This document shows, piece by piece, positions 9,554-20,837 of a stretch of DNA of 64,000 nt (the stretch's first letter is position 1; every line of letters begins with the position of its first letter). The notes under the pieces are model-generated. The model was given only the letters and a program-made list of their open reading frames with translations. It did not search any database and was not told the DNA's origin. Origin of the DNA: Gemmatimonadota bacterium (GTDB taxonomy: Bacteria > Gemmatimonadota > Gemmatimonadetes > Gemmatimonadales > Gemmatimonadaceae); assembly GCA_021324775.1 (NCBI GenBank), contig JAJPIM010000024.1:248001-312000 (forward strand). Direction: 5' to 3'. Position numbers and translations under genes: made by a program.

Positions 9554-10907
9554 CGCGGACGCACCGGAAGCCGCTGAAAATCTGCCGGCGGATGGGCAGG
9601 TCCCAGTTGCGGAACGTACTGCGCGTCGCGATCGAGCGCGTCGCCCACGAGCCGCCGCGGAGCAGTTTGTAGTCCGGGCCGAAAAACACTTCCGAGTATT
9701 CGCGGTAGGGAAAGCTCTCGTAGCCAGGGTAGGGCGAGAAATCGGACGCGGTCCACTCCCAGACGTCCCCGATCATCCCCATGCAGCCGATCGGCGACCT
9801 GTTGAGCGGGTAGGCGCCGGCGGCGGCCGTGCCGAACGTGAGCTGATCGATGTTGGCGAGCGCCGGTGCCGGGGGCGTGTCTCCCCACGGGAAGAGCCGC
9901 GATGCCCCGGTCGCGGGATCCCACGTCGCCGCCGCCTCCCACTCGGCTTCCGTGGGCAGCCGTTTGCCGGCCCAGCGCGCGAAGGCCTCGGCTTCGTAGT
10001 AGCACACGTGCACGACGGGGTGCAACGGGTCGGGAACAGCGTCCACATCCATCGTTCGCGTCCACCATTCGCCCTTTTCGCGGTGCCAGTATTTCGGCGC
10101 GTGCGCTGCGGACTCCGCCAGCCACGCCCGGCCGGCTTCCGACCACCACGCGGGATTGCGATATCCTCCGGCCTCAATGAAGCCGAGATATGCAGCGTTC
10201 GTCACCGGGGTTTCATCGATGTCGAAGGCCGCGAGCCGAACGGCGTGGCGAGGACGCTCGTTGTCGTAGGCCGCGGCACGATCGTCCGTCCCGATCTGCA
10301 CCGTTCCGCCAGGGAAGCGCACCATCGCGCCGGCCCGGTGCGGCGTCGTGAGCCTCGGCGTCGCGACACGGTCGGGCGAGTGGTACGGCGCACCACGCTT
10401 GAGCTGCACGGTCTGCAGGATCGTCTCGCCGTGCTGCGCCTCGTGCTGGGCGACCATGCGATACACGTACCCACCACGGGTGAGCGGAGACGGTGAGGCG
10501 AAATCCACTAGCGCCAGGCGCTCGAGAACCCGCTCCCGGACCTCCGCCATTACGGCACGGCATTCCGCCGCCGATGGCAGCACGAGCTTTCCCCGCTCCC
10601 GTCGCGGATGCTCGAATGGATTGAACAGCCCCGGCATCTCACCCAGCGCGGCCAGGCCCGTGAACGGGCGCTCGAGATGGCGCAGCAGCCACAGTTCCTC
10701 GAACCCCGCGATGTGCCCGAGGTCCCAAACGATGGGGCTCATCAGCGGATCATGCTGGACGTGCAGATCGTCGTCGCTGAGCGGTGCGATCAGCAGCTCC
10801 GTCCGCGCACGGACATCCGCTAGCAACGCGGCCAACTGCTCCGCGAGCCCATCGTCGAGACTGCGACCGGCAATACGCCCCGGGAGGCGTGCGGCTAGGG
10901 TGGACAC
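9546..10907 (-). CDS. egtB: Hercynine oxygenase / ergothioneine biosynthesis protein EgtB
   Basis: 453 residues. The N-terminal DinB-like domain carries the iron-binding histidines: DLGH at 62-65 and HEAQH at 155-159 (the HX3H pair). The C-terminal FGE-sulfatase-like domain includes LPTEAEWE, GDVWEWTASDF, LRGGSWATR and a terminal GFRCVRD. EgtB is a non-haem iron sulfoxide synthase that couples hercynine with a thiol (gamma-glutamylcysteine in the mycobacterial pathway) and O2. The start is a GTG with a clear GGAGG 6 nt upstream (10914-10918). It is the first gene of the operon, with 212 bp of non-coding sequence before it. Confidence 0.95.
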   Translation of the reverse strand: MSTLAARLPGRIAGRSLDDGLAEQLAALLADVRARTELLIAPLSDDDLHVQHDPLMSPIVWDLGHIAGFEELWLLRHLERPFTGLAALGEMPGLFNPFEHPRRERGKLVLPSAAECRAVMAEVRERVLERLALVDFASPSPLTRGGYVYRMVAQHEAQHGETILQTVQLKRGAPYHSPDRVATPRLTTPHRAGAMVRFPGGTVQIGTDDRAAAYDNERPRHAVRLAAFDIDETPVTNAAYLGFIEAGGYRNPAWWSEAGRAWLAESAAHAPKYWHREKGEWWTRTMDVDAVPDPLHPVVHVCYYEAEAFARWAGKRLPTEAEWEAAATWDPATGASRLFPWGDTPPAPALANIDQLTFGTAAAGAYPLNRSPIGCMGMIGDVWEWTASDFSPYPGYESFPYREYSEVFFGPDYKLLRGGSWATRSIATRSTFRNWDLPIRRQIFSGFRCVRDA

Positions 10908-10980
10908 AGCGGACCTCCGGGGGAGGAACGAGGGAGAAGTCCAGTACGCTCACGCTCGGAAGTCCGACTGCAATGCAATC

Positions 10981-11012
10981 GGTGGACCGAGCTGGTCCAA
11001 CTCGTATAGTAA
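10981..11012 (-). promoter_or_regulatory. Candidate promoter/operator upstream of egtB
   Basis: The 212-bp gap before egtB holds a TACTAT hexamer read on the minus strand (11007-11012), a plausible -10, and just downstream an imperfect palindrome GGTGGACC-gagct-GGTCCAAC (10981-11000) where +1 would fall. That arrangement is typical of a repressor site. No good -35 is visible and no second copy of the palindrome was found, so this is weak. Confidence 0.25.
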
Positions 11013-11119
11013 CGCGGTCGGTCGCGGTCCACACCGGGCGGACGGGGCGGCTCGGGACGCTGGATGCGCCCCTCCCGAAGTACGGGGTGTGCTGTCCGCG
11101 CCACACCCTTCCCGAGACC

Positions 11120-12493
11120 CTACATGAGATCCCAGAGCGTGGCGACAGCACGCATGCCAAGCTCGAAGTTTTCGACGCTCATCCACTCGTCGGGGGCGTG
11201 CGCGTTCTCGCCGGGTAACCCAAAGCCCATCAGCAATATCGGCGCTCCCAGAGCCTGCACGAAATCGTCCACGACCGGGATTGACCCCCCCTCACCCACG
11301 ATCACGGGGGTCCGGTGAAACGCCGCTTCCAATGCCAGGGTGGCCGCGTCGAACAGCGGCCCCTTCAGATCGGCGCGCCATGGCCGCCCGCCGTGCAAAT
11401 GCGTGACCCGGACCCGCACGCCCGCCGGCGCAACTCGCTCGACGTGCGCCTGCAAAAGCTTTTCGATTACTGCCGGATCCTGGTCCGGGACCAGACGGCA
11501 GCTCACCTTGGCCATCGCACGAGAGGGGAGCACTGTCTTGGCGCCTTCGGCCGTATATCCGCTCAGCAGGCCGTTGATCTCGCACGTCGGGCGCCTCCAC
11601 AGCCTCTCCAGAGTCGTGTACCCCGCCTCGCCGCCCAGCGCGGGCGAGCCGACTTCCTTGAGCAGATTGGCGTCACTGAACGGCAGCGCCCGCATGTGCG
11701 CGCGAGTGGCCGGGTCCCAGTCGCGGACGGAATCGTAGAACCCTGGGATCGCGATTCGCCCGTTCGCGTCATGAAACGTGGCGATGATACGCGCCAGCGC
11801 CGTCGCCGGGTTGATGACCCCACCACCGTAGATGCCGGAGTGGAGATCGCTCGAAGGGCCCTCGACGTCTAGCTGCAGATACGTGAGGCCGCGCAACGAC
11901 GAGAGGATTGACGGCTGGCCCGGCGCGAACATCGACGAGTCCGAGATGACCACGGCGTCACAACGCAGGCGGTCCCGGTGGGCCCGCACGAAGTCGCCAA
12001 GGTTGTCGCTGCCGACTTCTTCCTCTCCCTCGGCCAGCACGATGATGTTGATGGGCAGTCGCCCGCGAACGCGCAGATGCGCTTCGATCGCCTTGACGTG
12101 CAGGTAGAGTTGGCCTTTGTCATCCACGGAGCCCCGGGCGTAGATCCGGCCATCACGGACCGTGGGTTCGAAGGCCGGCGTCGTCCAGAGGCCGAGCGGC
12201 TCCGCCGGCTGCACGTCGTAATGGCCGTACACGAGCACCGTCGGCCGGTCCGCACCCGCACCACGCCATTCGCCGAGAACCACGGGATGCCCGCCGGTCG
12301 GTATCACTTCGGCCTTCAGCCCCGCCGCCCCGAACGCGCCCGCCAGCCACTGCGCCGCCCGCGCGGTGTCCGCGTTGTGCTCGGATCGGGCACTCACGCT
12401 CGGGATGCGGAGGAAATCGAACAGCTCGTGCTCGATCCGGGCCCGGTTGGAGCCAAAGAAGGTGTCGAGGTCGGCGGGAACGGTAGCAGTCAT
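11120..12493 (-). CDS. M20 family metallopeptidase (dipeptidase)
   Basis: 457 residues from the ATG at 12493; an upstream in-frame ATG at 12532 is possible but adds a non-conserved 13-residue tail. The M20/M28 zinc motifs are clear: YGHYDVQPAEP (first metal ligand and catalytic Asp), GSVDDKGQLYLH (bridging Asp) and AEGEEEVGSDN (catalytic Glu pair), with a central dimerisation domain and a C-terminal GEGGSIP segment. The family (CPG2/CNDP-like) hydrolyses dipeptides and amidated amino acids in the cytoplasm. It is on the same strand as the egt operon and 212 bp upstream, so it probably has its own transcript. No clear Shine-Dalgarno is visible. Confidence 0.88.
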   Translation of the reverse strand: MTATVPADLDTFFGSNRARIEHELFDFLRIPSVSARSEHNADTARAAQWLAGAFGAAGLKAEVIPTGGHPVVLGEWRGAGADRPTVLVYGHYDVQPAEPLGLWTTPAFEPTVRDGRIYARGSVDDKGQLYLHVKAIEAHLRVRGRLPINIIVLAEGEEEVGSDNLGDFVRAHRDRLRCDAVVISDSSMFAPGQPSILSSLRGLTYLQLDVEGPSSDLHSGIYGGGVINPATALARIIATFHDANGRIAIPGFYDSVRDWDPATRAHMRALPFSDANLLKEVGSPALGGEAGYTTLERLWRRPTCEINGLLSGYTAEGAKTVLPSRAMAKVSCRLVPDQDPAVIEKLLQAHVERVAPAGVRVRVTHLHGGRPWRADLKGPLFDAATLALEAAFHRTPVIVGEGGSIPVVDDFVQALGAPILLMGFGLPGENAHAPDEWMSVENFELGMRAVATLWDLM

Positions 12494-12574
12494 GTTTGGG
12501 AGGTCATGTGAGGGAGACAGGGCGCGATCCACCCCGGCAGATGGCCCGCGCGCACGATGTGCCGCTGAGTAGAG

Positions 12575-14083
12575 CTACAGCGGGGTGGCCAGATCAAGAA
12601 AATGCCAGAGTCGCCGTCGAGCGACAACATGCCCGTCCCGGTGCAGCTCCACGAGCGCTCCCCGCACGACACGCGAGAAATGCGGCGAGAGCCGCGCCAC
12701 CGGCGGCGGGGGATCCGGCACGTCATCCAATATGGCCGTAAGTCTATCACCGCGGCGCATTGAGTCTCGCGCCGTGGGCCAGAGGTCGTACTGGTTCGGA
12801 CGCCCGGCGAGGTTCAGGGAAAACACGGTCGGATGCCCCGGGAGGTTGAACGCCAGCTCCGCCGCGTCCTGATATCGGTCCGCCGCCAGCCAGACCTTCG
12901 AGGCTGAACCGCTGTCGTACCCGCGATCGGCGGCTACCGCTCGGGCCAACTCGTCCCACCCGAATGCGCGCACCAGTGGATCGGCTCGCGCCGGGAGGAG
13001 CGGGACCGGAGAGAGCGCCATGACATAGATCGCCAGCACCATCCCGCCACCGATGGCGACGCCGATCCGTTCCCATTTGGCTCGCCGCGCACCCGGCATC
13101 CACGTCGCGAGCAGGACCAGCGCCGGGAGCACGGCGATCGCGGGCCAGTTGGCCTCGACCGGACGGCGGATCGCGCTTACTGCAAAGAACGCCCACACGA
13201 ACACGGCGACCACCGCGAGCACGAAGCGCCGCGGCATACGCGGGCGAGACACCGCGTGCGCAGCCGCGCCAACGGCGAGGACGAACAGCACGGGTGAGAC
13301 GAGACCGGCCTGGCCGCCGGCGAGCCCCAGCTCGCGGACGAACGCCAGCCCGGTGACCGGCCCGAGCCCGTGGTGGAGCTGAAAGCGAAACGACACCCAG
13401 TCGTGGCGCGCGTTCCACGCGACAACCGGGAAGAAGACGCAGGCCGCGACGCCGCACGCGATGTACGGGCCCGGTCGCCGGAGCTCGGCGCGAAGCTCTG
13501 GCGAGATCGCGAACGCAACCAGAACAGCAGCCGGTATCAGCACGACGGTGTACTTGGAGCTCGCCCCGCAGCCGAGCGCGGCGCCGGCCGCAATCCACCA
13601 CCCGATGACCGGACCCTGAGCGTGCGGCGCTGGATCAGCCGGCGGCACCGCTTCGGCCGGCGCACTAGCCGCGCCCAGTGCATGATCGATCGCCCACAGC
13701 ATCACCGCGGAGCACGCGAGGAGCGGCGCATCAGGCGTGGCGAGTATGAGCCCGGCTCCGGCGAGCGGCACGACGCTGAGCAGAATGGCGAGCCGCCAGG
13801 CACCGCGAGGCCCACCCAGCCGGTTGGCGAGCGCCGCCGCGGCCAAGCTGCCCAGGAAGCCGGTCGCGATCGGGCCCGCGCGCACGCCGATTGGTGTCGC
13901 CCCGAGGATGACAGTGCCCGCGCGGATCAGCCAGGCAATCACTGGTGGATGATCGAAGTACCCGGCCGCGAGATGGCGCGACCACTCCCAGTAGTACGCC
14001 TCGTCGGGAACGAGAGGCACGAACGCGGCCACCAGAAGCCGGACCGCCGCGGCGGCGGCGAGCAGGACGAGCGCCGGCCTCAC
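12575..14083 (-). CDS. GT39-like membrane glycosyltransferase (PMT/ArnT family)
   Basis: 502 residues starting at GTG 14083, whose last two bases begin the TGA of the upstream gene (GTGA overlap), which fixes the start. The first periplasmic loop has the family acidic pair in PLVPDEAYYWEW (Asp27, Glu28), followed by YFDHPPVIAW. About ten hydrophobic helices follow, with a soluble C-terminal part. GT39/GT83 enzymes move a sugar from a polyprenyl-phosphate donor to a protein or lipid on the outer face of the inner membrane. The acceptor cannot be told. It is translationally coupled to the membrane PHP gene upstream. Confidence 0.85.
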   Translation of the reverse strand: MRPALVLLAAAAAVRLLVAAFVPLVPDEAYYWEWSRHLAAGYFDHPPVIAWLIRAGTVILGATPIGVRAGPIATGFLGSLAAAALANRLGGPRGAWRLAILLSVVPLAGAGLILATPDAPLLACSAVMLWAIDHALGAASAPAEAVPPADPAPHAQGPVIGWWIAAGAALGCGASSKYTVVLIPAAVLVAFAISPELRAELRRPGPYIACGVAACVFFPVVAWNARHDWVSFRFQLHHGLGPVTGLAFVRELGLAGGQAGLVSPVLFVLAVGAAAHAVSRPRMPRRFVLAVVAVFVWAFFAVSAIRRPVEANWPAIAVLPALVLLATWMPGARRAKWERIGVAIGGGMVLAIYVMALSPVPLLPARADPLVRAFGWDELARAVAADRGYDSGSASKVWLAADRYQDAAELAFNLPGHPTVFSLNLAGRPNQYDLWPTARDSMRRGDRLTAILDDVPDPPPPVARLSPHFSRVVRGALVELHRDGHVVARRRLWHFLDLATPL

Positions 14084-15453
14084 GGCGTCTCGCGCACCGC
14101 AGCCCCGTGTCGCGCACTGGCGCGTGTGGCATCCCGCCACATGACCAAGAGCACGGCCGCCCAGAGCCACGCCATCCAGGACAGCCGCTCCGGCCACGAC
14201 CGCGTCGCGGTGAGCTGCCAGATGAACTCCGCGAGAAAGCGCGGGGCGCCCGTTGCGATCGAGACCCAACCTCCAATCCCGCGCGCGCCGGGCGCCGTCG
14301 GCCACACTGGACGCGTGCGCTCGATCACGTGCACCGCGCGGCGCCGGTCTGTCCGGATCCCGTCCTCGATGCGCTGCTCGAGCGCGGGCGGGGCGAGATC
14401 ACGCCAGCCTGGGACGCGCATCACGCTCCACGCCGCGGCGGTACGCCCCCAGCCGTGATTGTCCGACCCCGACACGATCGCCAGATCCAGAGTGTCCGCC
14501 AGCGCCAGAATCCACGCGCGGTTGCGGTCACCGTCGCTCAAGCCGCGCGGAGCCGCATCGGCCACTTCGATGGCCGTGACCGGAACCACTTTCGCCATCC
14601 CGGCCCGCGGAATACGGCCGAGCGAGCCCGGAATCGTCTGCACGATCACGGGACGCGTCCGCCCGGCGGCCACGGCGGCTTCCATTGCCGCGGCAGCGAG
14701 GTAGCGGCCATCGAACAGGGCATAGTCGGGAGCGCCCACACCGAGGACGTTGACGTGCTGGCCGCCTTCGAGACATTCGATTGCGCTGAAGAGGACCGTT
14801 CCGTCGCTGGCACGCGGCGGATTGGCGCGCACGCCGGCCTCGGCACCCGCGAAGGTGAAGTGGTCCGAGATGTACGCGGCATCGTAGCCGGCGGCGTGAT
14901 GCCATTCCCGGTTCCGTTCGGGCGTGAACCAGGTGCGCCCGTCATGCGACGCGTTCGTGTGGCTGTGAAAGTCGATGGTGACCAGGTCGGAGTCGCTGGC
15001 CGGCAACTCGATCGCCGCCATCGGCCGGCTCACCAGCGCACCGGTCGCGTAGACCGCGACCAGCCACAGAAGGGCGATCACCAGCAGCCGGACCTCGTGC
15101 GGTGCGCCGGGTCCCGGCGTCCCCGGGTTGGAGATGCGCCACGCACGTCTCCGCATGAATCGCCACGCACCATACGCGACCGCCAGCGCGAGCCACACTG
15201 TCGTATGCTCGCGCACGGACAGCAGCGATAGCGCATCGAGCGTATTATTGAGTGGCGCTAGCACGACGAACGCCGGCGTCAAATAGAGGCCGGCGCCGGC
15301 CGCAGCGCCGGTGGCGGCATCACGCAGGGGCGCCACAGGCCAAATCGCTCCCGCGAACAACAAAGCGGTGACACCGCCGGCCCACGCCAGCAGAGGCGCG
15401 GGAGATGGCGTCGGGGTCGTGCGGCGCAACTGAGGGCGGTCGCCGGCGTGCAT
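14080..15453 (-). CDS. Membrane-anchored PHP-domain phosphoesterase
   Basis: 457 residues from ATG 15453. Three or four N-terminal hydrophobic segments precede a PHP (polymerase and histidinol phosphatase) domain whose metal-binding [11 protein letters not shown] lies near residues 162-171. Further motifs are [25 protein letters not shown] and [11 protein letters not shown] last hydrophobic segment lies near the C-terminus. PHP domains bind two or three metals and usually hydrolyse phosphate esters; the substrate is unknown. A GTG at 15471 would add six residues but lies over a -10-like TACATT (15462-15467), so the ATG is preferred. It is coupled to the GT39 gene by a GTGA overlap, suggesting a shared role in surface glycan or polyprenyl-phosphate handling (inference). 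Confidence 0.75.
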   Translation of the reverse strand: MHAGDRPQLRRTTPTPSPAPLLAWAGGVTALLFAGAIWPVAPLRDAATGAAAGAGLYLTPAFVVLAPLNNTLDALSLLSVREHTTVWLALAVAYGAWRFMRRRAWRISNPGTPGPGAPHEVRLLVIALLWLVAVYATGALVSRPMAAIELPASDSDLVTIDFHSHTNASHDGRTWFTPERNREWHHAAGYDAAYISDHFTFAGAEAGVRANPPRASDGTVLFSAIECLEGGQHVNVLGVGAPDYALFDGRYLAAAAMEAAVAAGRTRPVIVQTIPGSLGRIPRAGMAKVVPVTAIEVADAAPRGLSDGDRNRAWILALADTLDLAIVSGSDNHGWGRTAAAWSVMRVPGWRDLAPPALEQRIEDGIRTDRRRAVHVIERTRPVWPTAPGARGIGGWVSIATGAPRFLAEFIWQLTATRSWPERLSWMAWLWAAVLLVMWRDATRASARHGAAVRETP

Positions 15454-15461
15454 GGCGATCG

Positions 15462-15467
15462 AATGTA
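15462..15467 (-). promoter_or_regulatory. TACATT -10-like hexamer, possible leaderless promoter of the PHP gene
   Basis: The hexamer matches TANNNT and ends 8 nt before ATG 15453. No Shine-Dalgarno is present. Transcription starting about 7 nt downstream would begin at the start codon. Confidence 0.35.
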
Positions 15468-15557
15468 TCACGACGGACCCTGCCGGGGCGGCCCGGCCAC
15501 AGGACCCGCGGATATCGCCGATTGCCGGGGCCGCTCGCGGACCGAATCCGAGAACCG

Positions 15558-17643
<2,086 letters not shown>

Positions 17644-17651
<8 letters not shown>

Positions 17652-19422
17652 ATCAGTTCCCGCCTTCGTGCGCGGCCTGTTCCGCGGTGCGATCCACGAT
17701 GAGGTCCTGTTCCCCTACCCCGCGCCGCTCGACACCCGTGATCCCGGCGAAGCGCGCGTCGTCTCCAGGCTCCTTCGCGAGCTGCGGAGAATCCAGGGTG
17801 ACTTGATCGACTCGGCGGCGTTCGACGCCACCGAAACGATTCCCGAGCCCGTCATCAGCGCATTCGCTGACGCGGGACTGCTGGCGCTCACCATCCCTCG
17901 TGAATACGGCGGTGTCGGGCTCTCATCGACCGGTTACGCCCGGGTGTTCAGCGCAATCTCGGCCGCCGACGCGTCTCTCGCGGTGCTGGTGGGCGTGCAC
18001 TGTGGTCTGGGCTCCAAGGCGATCGCACTGTTCGGAACGCCCGAGCAGAAGTCCCGGTATCTCCCGCTACTGGCGCGCGGAGACACGCTCGCAGCGTATG
18101 CGCTCACCGAGCCCGAGACCGGCTCCGATGCCCAGAACATCCAGACGCAGGCGACACGTTCGGCGGATGGCACCCACTGGATTCTCTCGGGGCGCAAGCT
18201 GTGGATCGGAAACGGCCAGCGGGCAGGCGTGATTGCCACGTTCGCCCAGACCATCGTCGAGCGTCGCGGGGAACGCGTGACACGTCCGACCGCGTTCATT
18301 ATCCGCCCGGACATGCCGGGGTTCCGGGTGGTGGGTACGGTCCACAAGTTGGGCATCCGCGGATCGACGCAGGCCGAGCTCGCGTACGAAAATCTGCAGG
18401 TGCCCGCGGACCACGTGCTCGGTGAGGTCGGCAAGGGATTTTCCGTGGCCGTACACGTGCTCAACGCTGGCCGCCTCACGCTTGCCGCCGGTTGCGCCAG
18501 CGGCAGCAAGCATTTCATCGGGGAGATGGCCCGGTACGCGAGCCAGCGCGTGCAGTTCGGCCATCCGTTGGCCGACTTCGAGATCACGCAGCGGAAGCTC
18601 GCCGAGGCCGCGTCGGACGCGTATGCCGCGGATGCCATGGTGGGCGCCCTGTGCGCGCAAGCCGACCGCCGCGACGCCGATTGGTCCGTCGAAGCGGCGT
18701 GCGCAAAAGTGTTCGCGAGTGAAGCCTTGTGGCGGATCGCCGACGACATGGTGCAGTTGGCGGGCGGCCGTGGGTTCGTGCAGCCGTACCCGTTCGAGCG
18801 GCATCTCCGCGACTCGCGGATCAACCGGATCTTTGAAGGCGCCAACGAAGTGCTGCGTCTCTTCATCGCGCTGAACGGGATTCAGGGACCCGCCGCGCGG
18901 CTCAAGGAAGTGAGTGCAGCGCTTCGGCGACCGCTCAGCAACTTCGGCGTCGTGAGCGGATACATGACCTCCCGCGTCACATCGCTCCTTGGCGCCACAC
19001 CGCATATCGACGCGGAGCTGCATCCCAGTCTCGCCGAACACAGGCGCTACTTCGAGTCGCATGTCGCGCAGCTCGCCGTCGAGGCCGACCGGGCCATCAC
19101 GAAACACCGGCGCGCGATCACCGACCGGCAGCTCGTGCTCGAGCGCCTCGCCAACATGGCGATCGAGCTGTACGCAACGGCCGCGGTGATCGCGCGGACG
19201 CAGCGGTTGATCGAAGTCCAGGGATTGGAAAACAGTGAACGGGAGCGCGCGCTCTGCGACCTCTTCTGCGTCCTGGCCGGCCGCCGCTTTCGCGCCCAGC
19301 GCCAGGCTCTGGCGGGCCGGGAGGATCCCGTGGATGAGACCCGGCGGTCGATCGCCGCCGCCATCCGCGCCGCCGCCGGTTACTACGTGGACGACCCGGT
19401 GCTGCAGGACGGAGCGCGGTAG
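17644..19422 (+). CDS. Acyl-CoA dehydrogenase, VLCAD/ACAD9-like
   Basis: 592 residues from ATG 17644. FAD/acyl-CoA dehydrogenase signatures are visible: [24 protein letters not shown] (FAD-binding), [10 protein letters not shown], and [16 protein letters not shown] with the likely catalytic base Glu398. The protein is about 200 residues longer than short-chain family members; the C-terminal extension with [17 protein letters not shown] matches the very-long-chain type. It oxidises acyl-CoA to trans-2-enoyl-CoA with electrons passed to ETF. No other beta-oxidation gene is adjacent, so substrate length is inferred from architecture only. Confidence 0.92.
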
Positions 19423-19461
19423 AGCTTTGCTATAGGCGTGCGGCCAAGCTTCGCGATAGGC

Positions 19462-19710
19462 TCACAGATCCGCGCAGGACTTGAGGATCGTGCCGCAGTT
19501 CAAGCAGATCACCTTGCACTGGCGCTCGACGACCGCCGCCACGCCACAGCGATCGCACGTCTCAGCAGCCTCTCCTGGTAGCGGCCGGCCGAGAGGCGCA
19601 CCGGCCTGCCCTGGCAGGGGCCGGTCGAGACCGGCCCGTCTGTCCGGCACCACCGTGGCAGGTTCGGCGGCCCGATGGGTCGCCGCTTCCGGATTCTCTT
19701 CGGGCCGCAC
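19462..19710 (-). CDS. Small zinc-ribbon protein at the end of the NAD operon
   Basis: 82 residues from a GTG at 19710, chosen as the first start beyond the nadC stop in this frame. The N-terminal 45 residues are Glu/Pro/Arg-rich. The C-terminal end has CDRCG, then CLNCG 15 residues later and a final Cys (SCADL), a four-cysteine zinc ribbon or rubredoxin-like knuckle. The reading frame continues upstream over nadC but there it encodes Arg/Gly-rich non-protein-like sequence. The gene starts 18 nt after nadC and points the same way, so it is probably the last gene of the operon. I do not recognise a function. Confidence 0.6.
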   Translation of the reverse strand: MRPEENPEAATHRAAEPATVVPDRRAGLDRPLPGQAGAPLGRPLPGEAAETCDRCGVAAVVERQCKVICLNCGTILKSCADL

Positions 19711-19727
19711 CGTCTCGCCCTGGATCG

Positions 19728-20816
19728 CTACTCGAAATCCAGCGCGAGGTCCAGCGCAGGCGGCGAGTGCGTCAGTGAGCCAGCCGAGATCCAATCGACG
19801 CCCGACTCCGCGATCTGGCGGACGTTCTCGAGGCGCACGCGTCCCGACGCCTCGACGATCGCGCGCTTGTTCACGAGGAGTACGCATTCGGTGAGCTGAG
19901 CGGGCGTCATGTTGTCGAGCAGCACGATGTCGGCGTGATGTGCGACCGCCGCCTCGACTTGCTCGATGGTGTCGCATTCGATCTCGATCCGCGCGTGTGG
20001 CGGCGCCACCGTTCGCGCACGCGTGATCGCCCGGCCGACATCGCCGTCCACTGCCGCCAGGTGGTTGTCCTTGATCAGGACCGCACTCGCCAGATCCATC
20101 CGGTGGTTCTGGCCCCCGCCGCAACGCACCGCGTACTTCTCCAACGCCCTCCAGCCGGGAAGGGTCTTCCGGGTGTCGAGAATCTTGGCGTTGGTGCCGC
20201 GCACCGCGGCGACGAATTGCGCGGTCAGCGTGGCGATGCCGGAGAGATGCTGCATGAAATTCAGCGCGACGCGCTCCGCCGAGAGCATCCCACGCGCGTG
20301 ACCGCGGATGAACAGCACCGGCGACCCGGCCTCCACCGCCTCGCCGTCAGCCTCGATCGTCCGCGTGATGGCCTTGGGGTCCATCTGCTGGAATGCCTCG
20401 AGCGCCAGCAGCACGCCGCACACGGTACCGGCCCGCCGCGCGACGATCGCTCCGCGGGCGCGCCGTGCACTCACGACGGTGGCGATAGTGGTGATGTCGT
20501 TGAACGCACCATCTTCTTCGAGCGCCATCCGGACGAGCGCCGAGACGTCGGCGGGGGACAACGGAAACCGGACCACGCCGCCCGGCCGGTCGAGCGCGGG
20601 AATCGACATCGGGCTGGGCCGGTGCCATGGCGGCATCGAGTACCCGAATCCGGGAGGTACCCCGCGCCCGTTGTGCCGGTCGCCCGGCGTCTCGTCACCG
20701 GGTCCGGCCGGCGGCTCGTGCGGTTGTGGTTCGTTCGGTTCTCGTCCGTGCGGCTCGCGGCCCTCCGGCGGCTCGGATTCCGGACCGGCCGGTTCGTCAG
20801 GAACAGGCTCAATCAT
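19728..20816 (-). CDS. nadC: Nicotinate-nucleotide pyrophosphorylase (carboxylating)
   Basis: 362 residues. The conserved body starts near residue 85 (LVRMALEEDGAFNDIT) and shows AERVALNFMQHLSGIAT, ILDTRKTLPGWR, KYAVRCGGGQNHRMDL and IKDNHLAA, all hallmarks of quinolinate phosphoribosyltransferase. It converts quinolinate and PRPP to nicotinate mononucleotide, CO2 and PPi. The first 70 residues are unusual: a Pro/Glu/Gly-rich stretch with repeated EPxEP-like units. ATG 20816 has GGAGG four nt upstream (20821-20825), whereas the internal ATG at 20609 has none, so the longer form is kept. nadA ends 21 nt upstream. Confidence 0.93.
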   Translation of the reverse strand: MIEPVPDEPAGPESEPPEGREPHGREPNEPQPHEPPAGPGDETPGDRHNGRGVPPGFGYSMPPWHRPSPMSIPALDRPGGVVRFPLSPADVSALVRMALEEDGAFNDITTIATVVSARRARGAIVARRAGTVCGVLLALEAFQQMDPKAITRTIEADGEAVEAGSPVLFIRGHARGMLSAERVALNFMQHLSGIATLTAQFVAAVRGTNAKILDTRKTLPGWRALEKYAVRCGGGQNHRMDLASAVLIKDNHLAAVDGDVGRAITRARTVAPPHARIEIECDTIEQVEAAVAHHADIVLLDNMTPAQLTECVLLVNKRAIVEASGRVRLENVRQIAESGVDWISAGSLTHSPPALDLALDFE

Positions 20817-20837
20817 GGCGCCTCCGCTGAACGGTGG

